DNA of 42,607 nt from Gammaproteobacteria bacterium. Lineage in GTDB: Bacteria > Pseudomonadota > Gammaproteobacteria > SZUA-229. The notes under the pieces were generated by a model. The model had not been told where the DNA came from. It was given only the letters and a program-made list of their open reading frames with translations, and searched no databases. Each line of letters opens with the position of its first letter. Position 1 is the first letter of the stretch. The translations under genes were made by a program, and so were the position numbers. Where the stretch lies: assembly GCA_015488885.1 (NCBI GenBank), contig WFMW01000011.1:1-42607 (forward strand), in the 5' to 3' direction. Positions 25,194 to 33,334 of this stretch are shown here, piece after piece.

Positions 25194-26318
25194 ATGTCTA
25201 TACGTCGTCATTTATTACTGATTATCGCACTGGCCATCAAGGAACTGCTGGCTTTGTTACGTGATAAAAAAAGCCGTATGGTATTGATTGGCCCACCTAT
25301 CGCCCAGTTACTTATTTTTGGCTATGCCGCCACCTTCGACCTGAATCATATTACCCTTGCTGTTTATAACGAAGACCCTGGCGAAGCATCAAGAGAACTT
25401 ATTAGCCGTCTAAGCGGCTCACCTAATATCGATCTGCTTTACACCATTCAACATGAAAGTGAAATTAAACCGCTTATTGATAATCAGGATGTCCTGATGG
25501 TGGTACATATTCATCCACAATTCAGTGCCGATATAAGCCAGGGTAAAAGTGGCAAAGTGCAACTGATACTTGATGGAAGAAACTCCAATACCGCAATGAT
25601 CGCATTAAATTATACCCGGGAGATTATTTTGCAGCTCAATCAACAGTGGGCGAAGAATGGTCTCTTACACGGGCCACCAGTCATTCTCGAATCACGCGCA
25701 TGGTATAACGAAAATTTACGCTCACGCTGGTTTATCGTCTCCGGTATTATCGGTTTGTTATCACTGGTTGTATCACTTGTGGTCACTGCCCTGTCAGTGG
25801 CGCGAGAACGTGAGCAGGGTACCTTTGACCAGTTACTGGTAACGCCCGTACACCCGGCATTTATCCTTATCGGTAAAGCCATACCCGGGCTGCTTATCGG
25901 CATACTGGAAGCGAGCTTTATTATCGTCGTCGCTGTATTGTGGTTTGACCTGCCCTTTCGTGGCAGCATTGGTGCTTTATATCTGGGCGTGTTTTTATTT
26001 ACCCTGTCATCCGTTGGTATCGGGCTAATGATTTCGTCCATCTGTGTTACCCAGCAACAAGCTGTATTAGGAGCCTTTATGTTTCTGGTGCCGGCTGTCA
26101 TCCTGTCCGGTTTTGCTACCCCGATTGCCAATATGCCTGATTCTGTGCAGCTGATCACCTATCTGGATCCATTACGTTATTTTCTTATTATCGTACGCTC
26201 AGTATTTATGGAAGCAGGCAGTTATAACCTATTCTGGCCACAATACTGGCCCATGGTTATTATTGCCATAACTACCCTTACCATGGCTGCCTGGCTGTTT
26301 CGTCACAAGATGTATTAA
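25194..26318 (+). CDS. ABC-2 type permease (YbhR-like)
   Basis: This 374-aa paralogue of the preceding permease has the same plan: an N-terminal helix (about 28-46), a large periplasmic domain and five C-terminal hydrophobic segments. It carries the conserved loop VAREREQGTFDQLLVTPVHPAFILIGKAIPG and the later LDPLRYFLIIVRSVFM. The gene closes the exporter operon. Its stop codon lies inside a short repeat shared with the end of the GGDEF-EAL gene (9797-9820), so the last residues may have been altered by insertion of that repeat. Confidence 0.93.
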   Translation: MSIRRHLLLIIALAIKELLALLRDKKSRMVLIGPPIAQLLIFGYAATFDLNHITLAVYNEDPGEASRELISRLSGSPNIDLLYTIQHESEIKPLIDNQDVLMVVHIHPQFSADISQGKSGKVQLILDGRNSNTAMIALNYTREIILQLNQQWAKNGLLHGPPVILESRAWYNENLRSRWFIVSGIIGLLSLVVSLVVTALSVAREREQGTFDQLLVTPVHPAFILIGKAIPGLLIGILEASFIIVVAVLWFDLPFRGSIGALYLGVFLFTLSSVGIGLMISSICVTQQQAVLGAFMFLVPAVILSGFATPIANMPDSVQLITYLDPLRYFLIIVRSVFMEAGSYNLFWPQYWPMVIIAITTLTMAAWLFRHKMY

Positions 26319-26337
26319 CCCGAATATTTCATGGGAA
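26314..26337. repeat. Second copy of the stop-codon repeat
   Basis: These 24 bases match 9797-9820 with one mismatch (the base after ATTAACCCG is A here, G there). In both copies the TAA stop of the upstream gene is inside the repeat at the same place. The inverted right end seen in the first copy is not found here. Confidence 0.7.
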
Positions 26338-26422
26338 CGCTATAATTTCTGCTTAACATCATGAATTTACATATAAATATTGGTATAAGATTACCTTTTC
26401 ACACTATAACTTCAGGAAAGAA

Positions 26423-26776
26423 ATGAATGGGATAAACACTATTTTTAATGCTATTGATCATTTTGACCCAGAGTCTTTTGCCAGTCACTTTACAGATAAC
26501 GCCAGCTTTAAATTTGGTAATGCTGACATGGTATTTGGTAGAGATAATATCAAAGACGCTGTAACAAATTTCTTCTCAGCTATTAAAGCGATAGAACATT
26601 CAATTGAAAATAACTGGGTAGTTGATAAATATGTATTTATTCAAGGCGAGGTGACCTATACACGGCATAATGACACCCGCTTAACTGTGCCGTTTGCTAA
26701 CATTTTAGAAATGAATGGTGGTAAGGTAGCCACTTACCAGATCTATGCAGATATTTCCAGGTTATTTGCAACCTGA
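26423..26776 (+). CDS. SnoaL/NTF2-like small protein
   Basis: This is a 117-aa protein with the plan of the NTF2-like superfamily. It opens with a helix (MNGINTIFNAIDHFDPESFASHFTDNASFKFGN) leading into strands. The block MVFGRDNIKDAVTNFFSAIKAIEHSIENNWVVDKYVFIQGEVTYTR is typical of SnoaL-like proteins in bacteria, with a final strand KVATYQIYADISRLF. Members bind small hydrophobic ligands or catalyse isomerase-type reactions; the ligand is unknown. AGGAAAG lies five to six bases upstream of the ATG, an excellent RBS. It stands alone between the exporter operon and the DUF349 gene. Confidence 0.75.
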   Translation: MNGINTIFNAIDHFDPESFASHFTDNASFKFGNADMVFGRDNIKDAVTNFFSAIKAIEHSIENNWVVDKYVFIQGEVTYTRHNDTRLTVPFANILEMNGGKVATYQIYADISRLFAT

Positions 26777-26828
26777 GCAATCACTTTCCAGATACCTGTA
26801 AAAAAATTAATATCAATGTCAGGAAACT

Positions 26829-29681
26829 ATGTTAACCAGCCTTTTTAAACCTGCCTGGCAAAGTCGCTCAACGGAAAAACGCCTGAAAGCGGTTACCACA
26901 ATGGACCATACCCGCCCCGAGAAACAGCAGATACTTGCTCAACTGGCCACTGATGATGAAAACATTTCAATTCGTCTGGCCGCCATTCAAAAAATAACAT
27001 CGGTAAGCGTGTTATCGGCAATACTACAAAACCATAGCAGTAAGCCCACGCATATTGAAGCCGAAAAAAGGCTTGAGGAACTGATTACTACCAACCTGTC
27101 TCTGGACGAAAACCAGTACCATGATTTACTCCATCATTGTCCGCAACTGGCAGGCCATATTGCCACCCATGTAAAACTAGCCTCAGTCAGAATCAGCGCC
27201 ATAAAAATTTTACCGCCAGATAAACTGCTGGCGATACTGGAACAAAGTATTTATACCGACACCCGGCAATGTATTGCAGATCAACTGGCTTACAGTGAAA
27301 CCGATATAAAAATACTTGAGTCAGCCAGAAAAATACTGCACGGCAAAGACAAAAAGGCCGAGCGCATTCTCAGACATAAAATTGATGACTGTAAAAAATG
27401 GACACGGCAGCAGGCAGAAAACCTCACTTGCACACAAAAGCTGACAGAAGAAATCGAATTCATGGCCAGTCGTGACTGGCGACCTGAGTTCAAGGCAAAA
27501 CTAATATTTAACCGGCAACAATGGGGCAAGCTTGATTTTGACATAGACCAGCAACTGCTTCAACGCTATCGAACTGCCCGTAGCATGGTCGATGCCAGGT
27601 TTGAACAACAATGCATAATTGAACAGACACATCAATCTCAGCAGCAGCTGATTACTGACACTGAAATATTTCTTCAAACGATAGCAGCACAGACAATCAC
27701 TGAGTTGGCTAGCACACAGGCTGCTATATTAGCAAGACAAACCCAACTCCATACAAACTGGCAACAGCTGGCAGAGAAAAACCAACCAGATATAAGCATG
27801 CAGAATAACGTTGAAAGGATATTCACTGCATTACAGTCTGTCTACCAGCTACTATCACATGCCGCTGATGTATTACAGAGCAGCAATACTACCGAAGCCA
27901 ATCACCTTAACACCGACAGACAGAACAGCGAACAAGACCAATTAGCAGAAAATTGCAAAAAACTTAAAACCACTTTAGAAAAATTTAACTGGCCTGATGA
28001 ATATGGTGAACTACAGGCAGCCACTGAATTGCAGACACAACTAACAGCCTGGCAGAAACAACTGAAGGCATCCATTGATGAACAAAAACATAGCATTGAT
28101 CGGCTACATAAAAAAATAAGTTCTGTGTTTCGGTTTTCACGTAGTGGTAATCTACCCGCAGCAAAACAGTTTTGTGAAAAAGTTGAGAAAGGTATACAAA
28201 AAATTGAAGGGAAAGATCGTCAGCTTCTTGAACAGCGCTTTGAAGAAGCCAGAAAAACACTGGAGAACATGGATGACTGGAAGAATTTTGCCACTGAACC
28301 TAAATATATCGAACTTTGTGAGACCATGGAGCAGCTTGGCAAGGCAGCCTACCACCCCGACAAACTTTCTGTAGAAATCAAAAAACTCCAGCAACGCTGG
28401 AAAAAACTTGGGCACTCGGATATATCTGAACATTACTGGCCACGTTTCAAACAGGCCGCCGATACTGCCTACCAGCCCTGTGCTGTTTTTTTTGAAAAAC
28501 GCCACCAGACTCGCCAGCAGAACCTCAACCAACGTCAGCAATATGTCGAACAGATGCAGAAACTGCTTGAAGAAACCGACTGGACAAACCAGCCTGACTA
28601 TAAAGCCACACAGTCTGCCATGCGCAGCATTAATGATAAGTTTACCCGTATCAAGGAGGTTGAACACAAAGCGGGGCAGAAACAATGGAAACAGTTCTCA
28701 GCATTACGCGATCAGCTGACAGCAAAGCTCGATGTAGCTTATGATGAAAATATCGCATTAAAGCACCAGTTAATTCAATATGCACAGGCTCTTGCCGAAG
28801 TCCCTGCCAGAGACGAGAACCTGATCAAACTCAAGTCCTTGCAGGCAAGATGGAAAAACACAGGTATTACCCGACGCCACGAAGATCAACAGGCATGGAC
28901 TCAATTCAAAAAATACAGTGATATTGTCTACAGCAATATACAGCAGCTTCGCCAGCAGCATAAACAGGAAACAGATCAGCAACTCAATGCCTACCAGAAT
29001 ATTATCAAAGCCATCGAGAAACTTGCCTCAACGGCAAAAGACCTGACCGAAGCCGATCAGTTATTTGCTACATTACAATCCAGCTATGCTGAGCTACCCG
29101 AACTGCCCGCCCTCCCAGAAAAACTGCTCGCAGGCATTAAACGTGATTACCAGCATGCCTGTGATAAATTTGACCAGCGCCATACTCAGATTATTAGCAA
29201 TAGACATAATCGCCAGATTAAAGCCCTCCATCAAAAAGCTGATCTTTGTGCTCAACTTGAAGCACTGGGAAAAACATCTGCTGGAGAAAGCATTCAGGCT
29301 ATCGAACAACAATGGAATGCCATAGATTTACACGATTCAACACTGTCACACCGCATAGAAAAACGTCGGCAAACGGCGCATATGGAAATTGACCGAACCG
29401 CCATTTCGCAACAGCGCAGGCTACTTTGTATTCAACTTGAAATTACGGCTGGCATCGAAAGTCCAGAAGAAGATAAAACCATGCGTATGAAGTACCAGCT
29501 CGAACAGATGAATAAATCGGGATTAGGCCACCAGCTGATAAATAGTATACAACAGCTGGAAGCACTGGAAATAGACTGGCTATGCATGCCAGGTGCCGAA
29601 ACGTCACAGCAGAAAAAATTCGACCAGCGTTTTCAGCAGGCACTTGGCAGAGCGAAAAATAGCCAATATAAAGCAGAATGA
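26829..29681 (+). CDS. DUF349-containing coiled-coil protein
   Basis: This is a 950-aa cytoplasmic protein, very rich in Gln, Lys and Glu. The N-terminal 150 residues contain HEAT-like helices (TDDENISIRLAAIQKI, the repeated D/E-N-I/V-S-x-R-L pattern), followed by long coiled coils. Several DUF349 units follow in the second half, marked by tryptophan-centred motifs such as LQQRWKKLGH, LQARWKNTG and WKQFSALRDQL. DUF349 proteins are widespread in gammaproteobacteria and of unknown function. AGGAAA lies about four bases before the ATG at 26829, supporting the start. It begins about 50 bp after the NTF2-like gene and runs convergent to the VanZ-like gene. Confidence 0.9.
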   Translation: MLTSLFKPAWQSRSTEKRLKAVTTMDHTRPEKQQILAQLATDDENISIRLAAIQKITSVSVLSAILQNHSSKPTHIEAEKRLEELITTNLSLDENQYHDLLHHCPQLAGHIATHVKLASVRISAIKILPPDKLLAILEQSIYTDTRQCIADQLAYSETDIKILESARKILHGKDKKAERILRHKIDDCKKWTRQQAENLTCTQKLTEEIEFMASRDWRPEFKAKLIFNRQQWGKLDFDIDQQLLQRYRTARSMVDARFEQQCIIEQTHQSQQQLITDTEIFLQTIAAQTITELASTQAAILARQTQLHTNWQQLAEKNQPDISMQNNVERIFTALQSVYQLLSHAADVLQSSNTTEANHLNTDRQNSEQDQLAENCKKLKTTLEKFNWPDEYGELQAATELQTQLTAWQKQLKASIDEQKHSIDRLHKKISSVFRFSRSGNLPAAKQFCEKVEKGIQKIEGKDRQLLEQRFEEARKTLENMDDWKNFATEPKYIELCETMEQLGKAAYHPDKLSVEIKKLQQRWKKLGHSDISEHYWPRFKQAADTAYQPCAVFFEKRHQTRQQNLNQRQQYVEQMQKLLEETDWTNQPDYKATQSAMRSINDKFTRIKEVEHKAGQKQWKQFSALRDQLTAKLDVAYDENIALKHQLIQYAQALAEVPARDENLIKLKSLQARWKNTGITRRHEDQQAWTQFKKYSDIVYSNIQQLRQQHKQETDQQLNAYQNIIKAIEKLASTAKDLTEADQLFATLQSSYAELPELPALPEKLLAGIKRDYQHACDKFDQRHTQIISNRHNRQIKALHQKADLCAQLEALGKTSAGESIQAIEQQWNAIDLHDSTLSHRIEKRRQTAHMEIDRTAISQQRRLLCIQLEITAGIESPEEDKTMRMKYQLEQMNKSGLGHQLINSIQQLEALEIDWLCMPGAETSQQKKFDQRFQQALGRAKNSQYKAE

Positions 29682-29720
29682 ATCTCCCTGCCGCAAGCAG
29701 CAGAGGAATGATATTAAATT

Positions 29721-30737
29721 TTACTTCAGCAACAAACGGATACGTCTCATATATAGTTTAACTGTGGGCTGCATCTGCCTGCCCAACCCCGCATTTATTC
29801 TAAACAGCATTAACTTATGGATATGCCGCATATCCATTAACCTGCCAGCGGGCGCCCGTTTAACCTTATCAAGTGAAACCTGCAGGTGATTCCATCCCGG
29901 TTTTAATTCATAAGCATGATTATAACGATCGGTATATTCCTGATTATGCTGTTGATCTGAAATACGCAATACCAGATAAATACTACTCGTTGCAAGCAGA
30001 TATACCTTTACCGACAGATGATGATAAGCAGACCAGTCCGGGTAGGGATCAATGATTGCTATACCCTGATAACGTCCGGTTTTATCAAATTTTATTTCCG
30101 CTATTTTACGGCCATCCAGAGTCTGCAACCGAGCAGGCGTATCGTCGATACTCATGTGCACGTGTTGTTTATGCAAAAAAACCTCAGACCAGGGTTTGCT
30201 AAAGTTTATAATGACTGGAAAGGCCTGATTACGTTGCCAGTAAGCGATGGAAACAGGAAGCAGCGGAAACAGGCTGGCAACCAGTAATAACAGCGCAACA
30301 AGGTACAACCCCGCCTGCCAGATAATAGTTTTTATATGTTTTTTATCTGCCTGCCGACGTAAATCCAGCGCAATGCACACGCTTAATACCGAAAAAATAC
30401 CCAGTGCATCACGCAAAAAATCTATCACTGATGCAGTTCTTGGGGTAAAAAGCTGGATCAGCTCAATACCTGCACCCAGCCCAAGCGCAATCATTGCCGC
30501 ATAGAAATACATTTTAAGCGGATGACGATGTTTAAAATAATCTGTCTGGCGTAACAGGTACAGGCATAATACCGCGATACAGCCAAATAATGGCGTATGG
30601 CCAAAATTCTGTAGCTCACGCCATAACAGCGAATTCCCTGGCAGGGAAACAAAACCAACAAACAATAGCAAACTTACAATTACTGTAAAACTTAACAACT
30701 GCTTCCATTTAGCATAAGAAACTATTTCTGATAACAC
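29721..30737 (-). CDS. VanZ-like membrane protein with C-terminal beta domain
   Basis: From the GTG at 30737 the protein has 338 residues. The N-terminal part is VanZ-like, with four or five hydrophobic helices and the family signature GIELIQLFTPRTASVIDFLRDALG. After the last helix (LYLVALLLLVASLFPLLP) comes a beta-rich extracytoplasmic domain of about 175 residues containing WSEVFLHKQHVHMSIDD, DKTGRYQGIAIIDPYPDWSAYHHLSVKVYL and PGWNHLQVSLDKVK, which resembles carbohydrate-binding jelly-roll modules. The GTG lies one base after the ATPase stop (TAAAGTG). Earlier ATG codons at 30806 and 30797 would overlap the ATPase. VanZ-family genes are frequent in exosortase/EPS clusters. The role is unknown. 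Confidence 0.8.
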   Translation of the reverse strand: MLSEIVSYAKWKQLLSFTVIVSLLLFVGFVSLPGNSLLWRELQNFGHTPLFGCIAVLCLYLLRQTDYFKHRHPLKMYFYAAMIALGLGAGIELIQLFTPRTASVIDFLRDALGIFSVLSVCIALDLRRQADKKHIKTIIWQAGLYLVALLLLVASLFPLLPVSIAYWQRNQAFPVIINFSKPWSEVFLHKQHVHMSIDDTPARLQTLDGRKIAEIKFDKTGRYQGIAIIDPYPDWSAYHHLSVKVYLLATSSIYLVLRISDQQHNQEYTDRYNHAYELKPGWNHLQVSLDKVKRAPAGRLMDMRHIHKLMLFRINAGLGRQMQPTVKLYMRRIRLLLK

Positions 30738-30738
30738 T

Positions 30739-31608
30739 TTATACCCGGCGGACAACAGGCGGCAACAGGCCCTCACGGTGCAACTCCACGACGACATGCA
30801 AAGCATCTTCACCATTGAGAATCAGTTTATTTTTCAAACCACCGAGGATAAACAGCCGATGACAGATTAAATTAATTTTTCTTGGTACCCCGGCACTGAA
30901 TTTATGTATCAGCGACATGGCTTCATGGGTGATTTCAGGACTACCTATCCAGCCAACCTGGTGCAGGCGATGTTCTACATAAGCTACAGTTTCTTCCTTA
31001 TTTAAGGCATCAAGATGCGATGCAGCAATCAGCCGCTGATGTAACTGCTCCATACCTGGTGCACGGATGTTATCGAGCAGCGCCTCCTGGCCAACAAGAA
31101 AAATTTGTAATAACAACTGGTTTTGAAACTGCATATTAGACAACAGCCTTAAATCTTCCAGCCCCTGTTTGCTCAGGCACTGCGCCTCATCAATAATGAG
31201 TATATTACGCATTCCCTTGCGTGCCCCTTCAATTAAATACCGCTTAAACGCTTCCCACTGCGTTAATTCTTTTACTGCCATATGCACATTGAATGCTTCA
31301 ATCACAGCATCAAGCAAAGCATCAGCACGAATCTGGGCACTTTCCAGGGTAACTGCACGCACAAATTCAGGATTAAGCTCAGCCATCAGCGTTGCGATAA
31401 GCGTTGTTTTCCCTGTGCCCGGCGCACCGGTGACGGCCACAATACCTTCTCCCTCGGTTATGGCATATTTAAGATAGGAATGGGCATTTTCATAACTACG
31501 GTGCCCATAGGAAAAACGGCTGTCCGGACTTAGACGGAAAGGCTGATCCTGTAGACGATAACATGATTTATAAACATCGAGCATGGTATGGCTAATACCG
31601 GCTGGCAC
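30739..31608 (-). CDS. AAA ATPase of the exosortase/PEP-CTERM-associated ExeA-like type
   Basis: This 289-aa ATPase has Walker A GAPGTGKTT (about 61-69) and Walker B ILIIDEAQ (about 134-141). It also has a sensor-like segment QIFLVGQE and a winged-helix C-terminal region (SLIHKFSAGVPRKINLICHR). The N-terminal YRLQDQPFRLSPDSRFSY is the hallmark of the ExeA-like ATPases, and this size fits TIGR03015, found in PEP-CTERM loci. The GTG at 31608 is preferred because AGAGAG lies five bases upstream; an ATG at 31584 has no SD. It is translationally coupled to the VanZ-like gene. An intrinsic terminator ends only 22 bases upstream of the start. Confidence 0.85.
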   Translation of the reverse strand: MPAGISHTMLDVYKSCYRLQDQPFRLSPDSRFSYGHRSYENAHSYLKYAITEGEGIVAVTGAPGTGKTTLIATLMAELNPEFVRAVTLESAQIRADALLDAVIEAFNVHMAVKELTQWEAFKRYLIEGARKGMRNILIIDEAQCLSKQGLEDLRLLSNMQFQNQLLLQIFLVGQEALLDNIRAPGMEQLHQRLIAASHLDALNKEETVAYVEHRLHQVGWIGSPEITHEAMSLIHKFSAGVPRKINLICHRLFILGGLKNKLILNGEDALHVVVELHREGLLPPVVRRV

Positions 31609-31630
31609 CGGACTCTCTTCTCAATCCTGA

Positions 31631-31666
31631 TAAAAAAACCGCAGCAGGGTGAACTTACCCTGCTGC
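31631..31666 (-). terminator. Strong intrinsic terminator between micropeptide gene and ATPase gene
   Basis: A perfect ten-base stem (31641-31650 with 31657-31666; GCAGCAGGGT paired with ACCCTGCTGC) has a six-base loop. On the minus strand it is followed by GG and a run of seven T (31638-31632). It lies downstream of the small membrane peptide gene at 31733-31822 and upstream of the ATPase start, so it either ends the small transcript or acts as an attenuator. Confidence 0.85.
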
Positions 31667-31732
31667 TATAGACTGAGAATTTTAACACACATGCATCGAC
31701 ACTATTTTGTCTTGGCCAATAGAAGCTTTGTC

Positions 31733-31822
31733 CTAGCCAATAGAAGCAAAACTAAATAACGCCATGACAAATAATGACAGAAACACAACTACAAACGTGA
31801 GTTTTCTTGTATTTTCTTCCAT
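31733..31822 (-). CDS. 29-aa membrane micropeptide
   Basis: This is a very short gene, called from sequence signals rather than homology. The peptide starts MEENTRKL and continues as a single hydrophobic helix rich in Val, Phe and Leu (LTFVVVFLSLFVMALFSFASIG), so it would be a single-pass membrane peptide with an acidic-basic N-terminal tail. GAGGAG at 31835-31830 lies seven bases before the ATG, the best Shine-Dalgarno sequence in the neighbourhood. A strong terminator follows about 70 bases downstream and a sigma-54 promoter match lies about 240 bases upstream, so the signals fit a real transcription unit. It may also be a leader peptide for the ATPase-VanZ pair. No PEP-CTERM motif is present. 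Confidence 0.6.
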   Translation of the reverse strand: MEENTRKLTFVVVFLSLFVMALFSFASIG

Positions 31823-32059
31823 TTCATTTCTCCTCAATACCTGCCACGGATAATGACAGGTAAAGTTACAACGCATAGATACCATCAATACAACAGCACT
31901 ACACAACAAGTTTAAAAACACGATATTCCCTTTAATACCAACTACTTCCAAAATAAAAAGCACTATGATTCAAGCAAAATATCACCCTGTAAAACAACAC
32001 TACAAACTAAACCTATATACAATTTAGCCGCCACATTAACTAACGGGCATATAACACTA

Positions 32060-32076
32060 AGCATATAGCGTGCCTA
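32060..32076 (-). promoter_or_regulatory. Sigma-54 promoter (-24/-12)
   Basis: Read on the minus strand the sequence is TAGGCACGCTATATGCT. Its -24 element GGCACG matches the TGGCACG consensus apart from the first base. Its -12 element ATGCT matches TTGCW apart from one base, and GG and GC are ten bases apart as required. The start of transcription would be about 32049, roughly 225 bases before the micropeptide ATG. It is the best sigma-54 match I found in the window. Confidence 0.7.
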
Positions 32077-32140
32077 AATTAAAAAACTCAACAAAAATAG
32101 ACACTTAATAAAAAGCAGGTAGCCAAAAAACACTAAAAAG

Positions 32141-32356
32141 TGTAAAGAATATCGACCTTAATTCTTGAAAACCTTACACTACCGCATGCTTATAGGCACT
32201 GATTTCTAATATTTTATAGTGGATCAGCTAAAACACACTAAAAACACCACAATTCTGTAATATTTACCGACAAATTACAAGCCCTGTAAGCAATATGCTT
32301 ATATTATCATATATTGATATGGCAATGTAACACCCTTAACTGTAAACAATACCGAC
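32141..32356 (+). promoter_or_regulatory. Three TGTAA-N7-CGAC repeats, likely activator-binding sites
   Basis: The copies are at 32141-32156, 32256-32271 and 32341-32356, all in the same orientation and all with exactly seven bases between TGTAA and CGAC. The bases before CGAC are TAT, TAC and TAC. They lie about 67, 182 and 267 bp upstream of the -24 element of the sigma-54 promoter at 32060-32076, where binding sites of an enhancer-type activator are expected. PrsR, the partner of PrsK, is the natural candidate because PrsK-type genes occur in this window, but this is inferred. The surrounding 31823-32451 spacer (629 bp, AT-rich) contains no other gene that I could support. Confidence 0.6.
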
Positions 32357-32451
32357 TTTAAGTTTTTTTACATAAGAAATCGTCCACCATTGCTGGCAGT
32401 AAGGGGTTAGCCTGAACACGCTGGTAAAAAGATATAAACCTGATGGGATGA

Positions 32452-33327
32452 CTATTTAATACAGGAAACGATCTGTGCGGCTTCGCGTCTGGCGAATAAG
32501 TGACGTAATAAAACAGTGCTGCGGGTCATCCTACCCCCTGGCTTTTCGATTGAATAGCTTATTCTGTAAACGGAGACCTGATCACATTGCCCTGAATAAT
32601 CCGGTGTCAGACGGGCTTCTTCCATGGTATAAATAATATGATTAATGTCTTCAGTAATAAATGTTGAGACAACCGCATGGCCAAAATTATTACTCTTGCT
32701 AAACGACCACAGGTACTCAATCAACTGCTGTATATCAACCAGTGATAAGGCAGATAGATTTACCTGCCCCATATATATCGGTTGATTCAGGACACTCGGC
32801 ACAGACAGATCCACCCCACTTCGGCTGATGACACTACGCTTTAATACACGATCATAATAATATATATCTGGTGCATTCATATCGACGCGGGCAAACTGGT
32901 AATAGAATTTAGTTTCATCCTCATCAACAAGCTGACGATAAACAGGCAGAAGGCTGGCTGCTGTTTCAGACCAGTTTAAGGCCTCTGTCAAATCTACGGC
33001 TGAAAGCTCATACTGTGGTTGATTAACCCGATCAGCAACGGACAGAATACTGGTGTTTTTAATATGATGTATTGTATAACTACTGGCATCTGTGACCGCC
33101 GCCGGTATCGGTGCATGATAAAATCCACTCGGTGTGCGCTGATCAAAATAAACAGCATGCAATAATGCCCTATCAGCATCTGATACTTTATCCAGCGCCG
33201 CTTTATTCACCGAATCAGTCGTGCCAGATCCACCCGCGCCGCCACAGCTAACCAACACCGGAACTATCAGAATACTTAGCAGCCGTAGAATAATTCGCTG
33301 AAAGCCATACTGCACGGGGGTAACCAT
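32452..33327 (-). CDS. Lipoprotein of unknown function, downstream of cheW
   Basis: This is a 291-aa protein with an N-terminal signal sequence (IILRLLSILIVPVLV) and lipobox VSC, followed by a glycine-rich linker (GGAGGSGTT), so it is probably lipid-anchored. The mature part is mixed alpha/beta with a tyrosine-rich central strand (DETKFYYQFARVDMNAPDIYYYDRVLKRSV) and late cysteines. I do not recognise a family. The ATG at 33327 is chosen because AGG lies seven bases upstream; an upstream extension to 33366 overlaps cheW and lacks an RBS. It begins seven bases after the cheW stop, so the two are surely co-transcribed. It may be a periplasmic partner of the chemoreceptors, but this is inference. 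Confidence 0.7.
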   Translation of the reverse strand: MVTPVQYGFQRIILRLLSILIVPVLVSCGGAGGSGTTDSVNKAALDKVSDADRALLHAVYFDQRTPSGFYHAPIPAAVTDASSYTIHHIKNTSILSVADRVNQPQYELSAVDLTEALNWSETAASLLPVYRQLVDEDETKFYYQFARVDMNAPDIYYYDRVLKRSVISRSGVDLSVPSVLNQPIYMGQVNLSALSLVDIQQLIEYLWSFSKSNNFGHAVVSTFITEDINHIIYTMEEARLTPDYSGQCDQVSVYRISYSIEKPGGRMTRSTVLLRHLFARREAAQIVSCIK

Positions 33328-33334
33328 GATGTAC

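Noticed and set aside
25640-26158. 172-codon open frame on the minus strand inside the second permease
   Set aside because: It is the complement of a clear membrane-protein gene and lacks a start signal.
28152-28685. 177-codon Phe/Leu-rich frame on the minus strand
   Set aside because: The Phe/Leu content is the complement of the Lys/Gln/Glu-rich DUF349 coding strand, so it is a shadow rather than a membrane protein.
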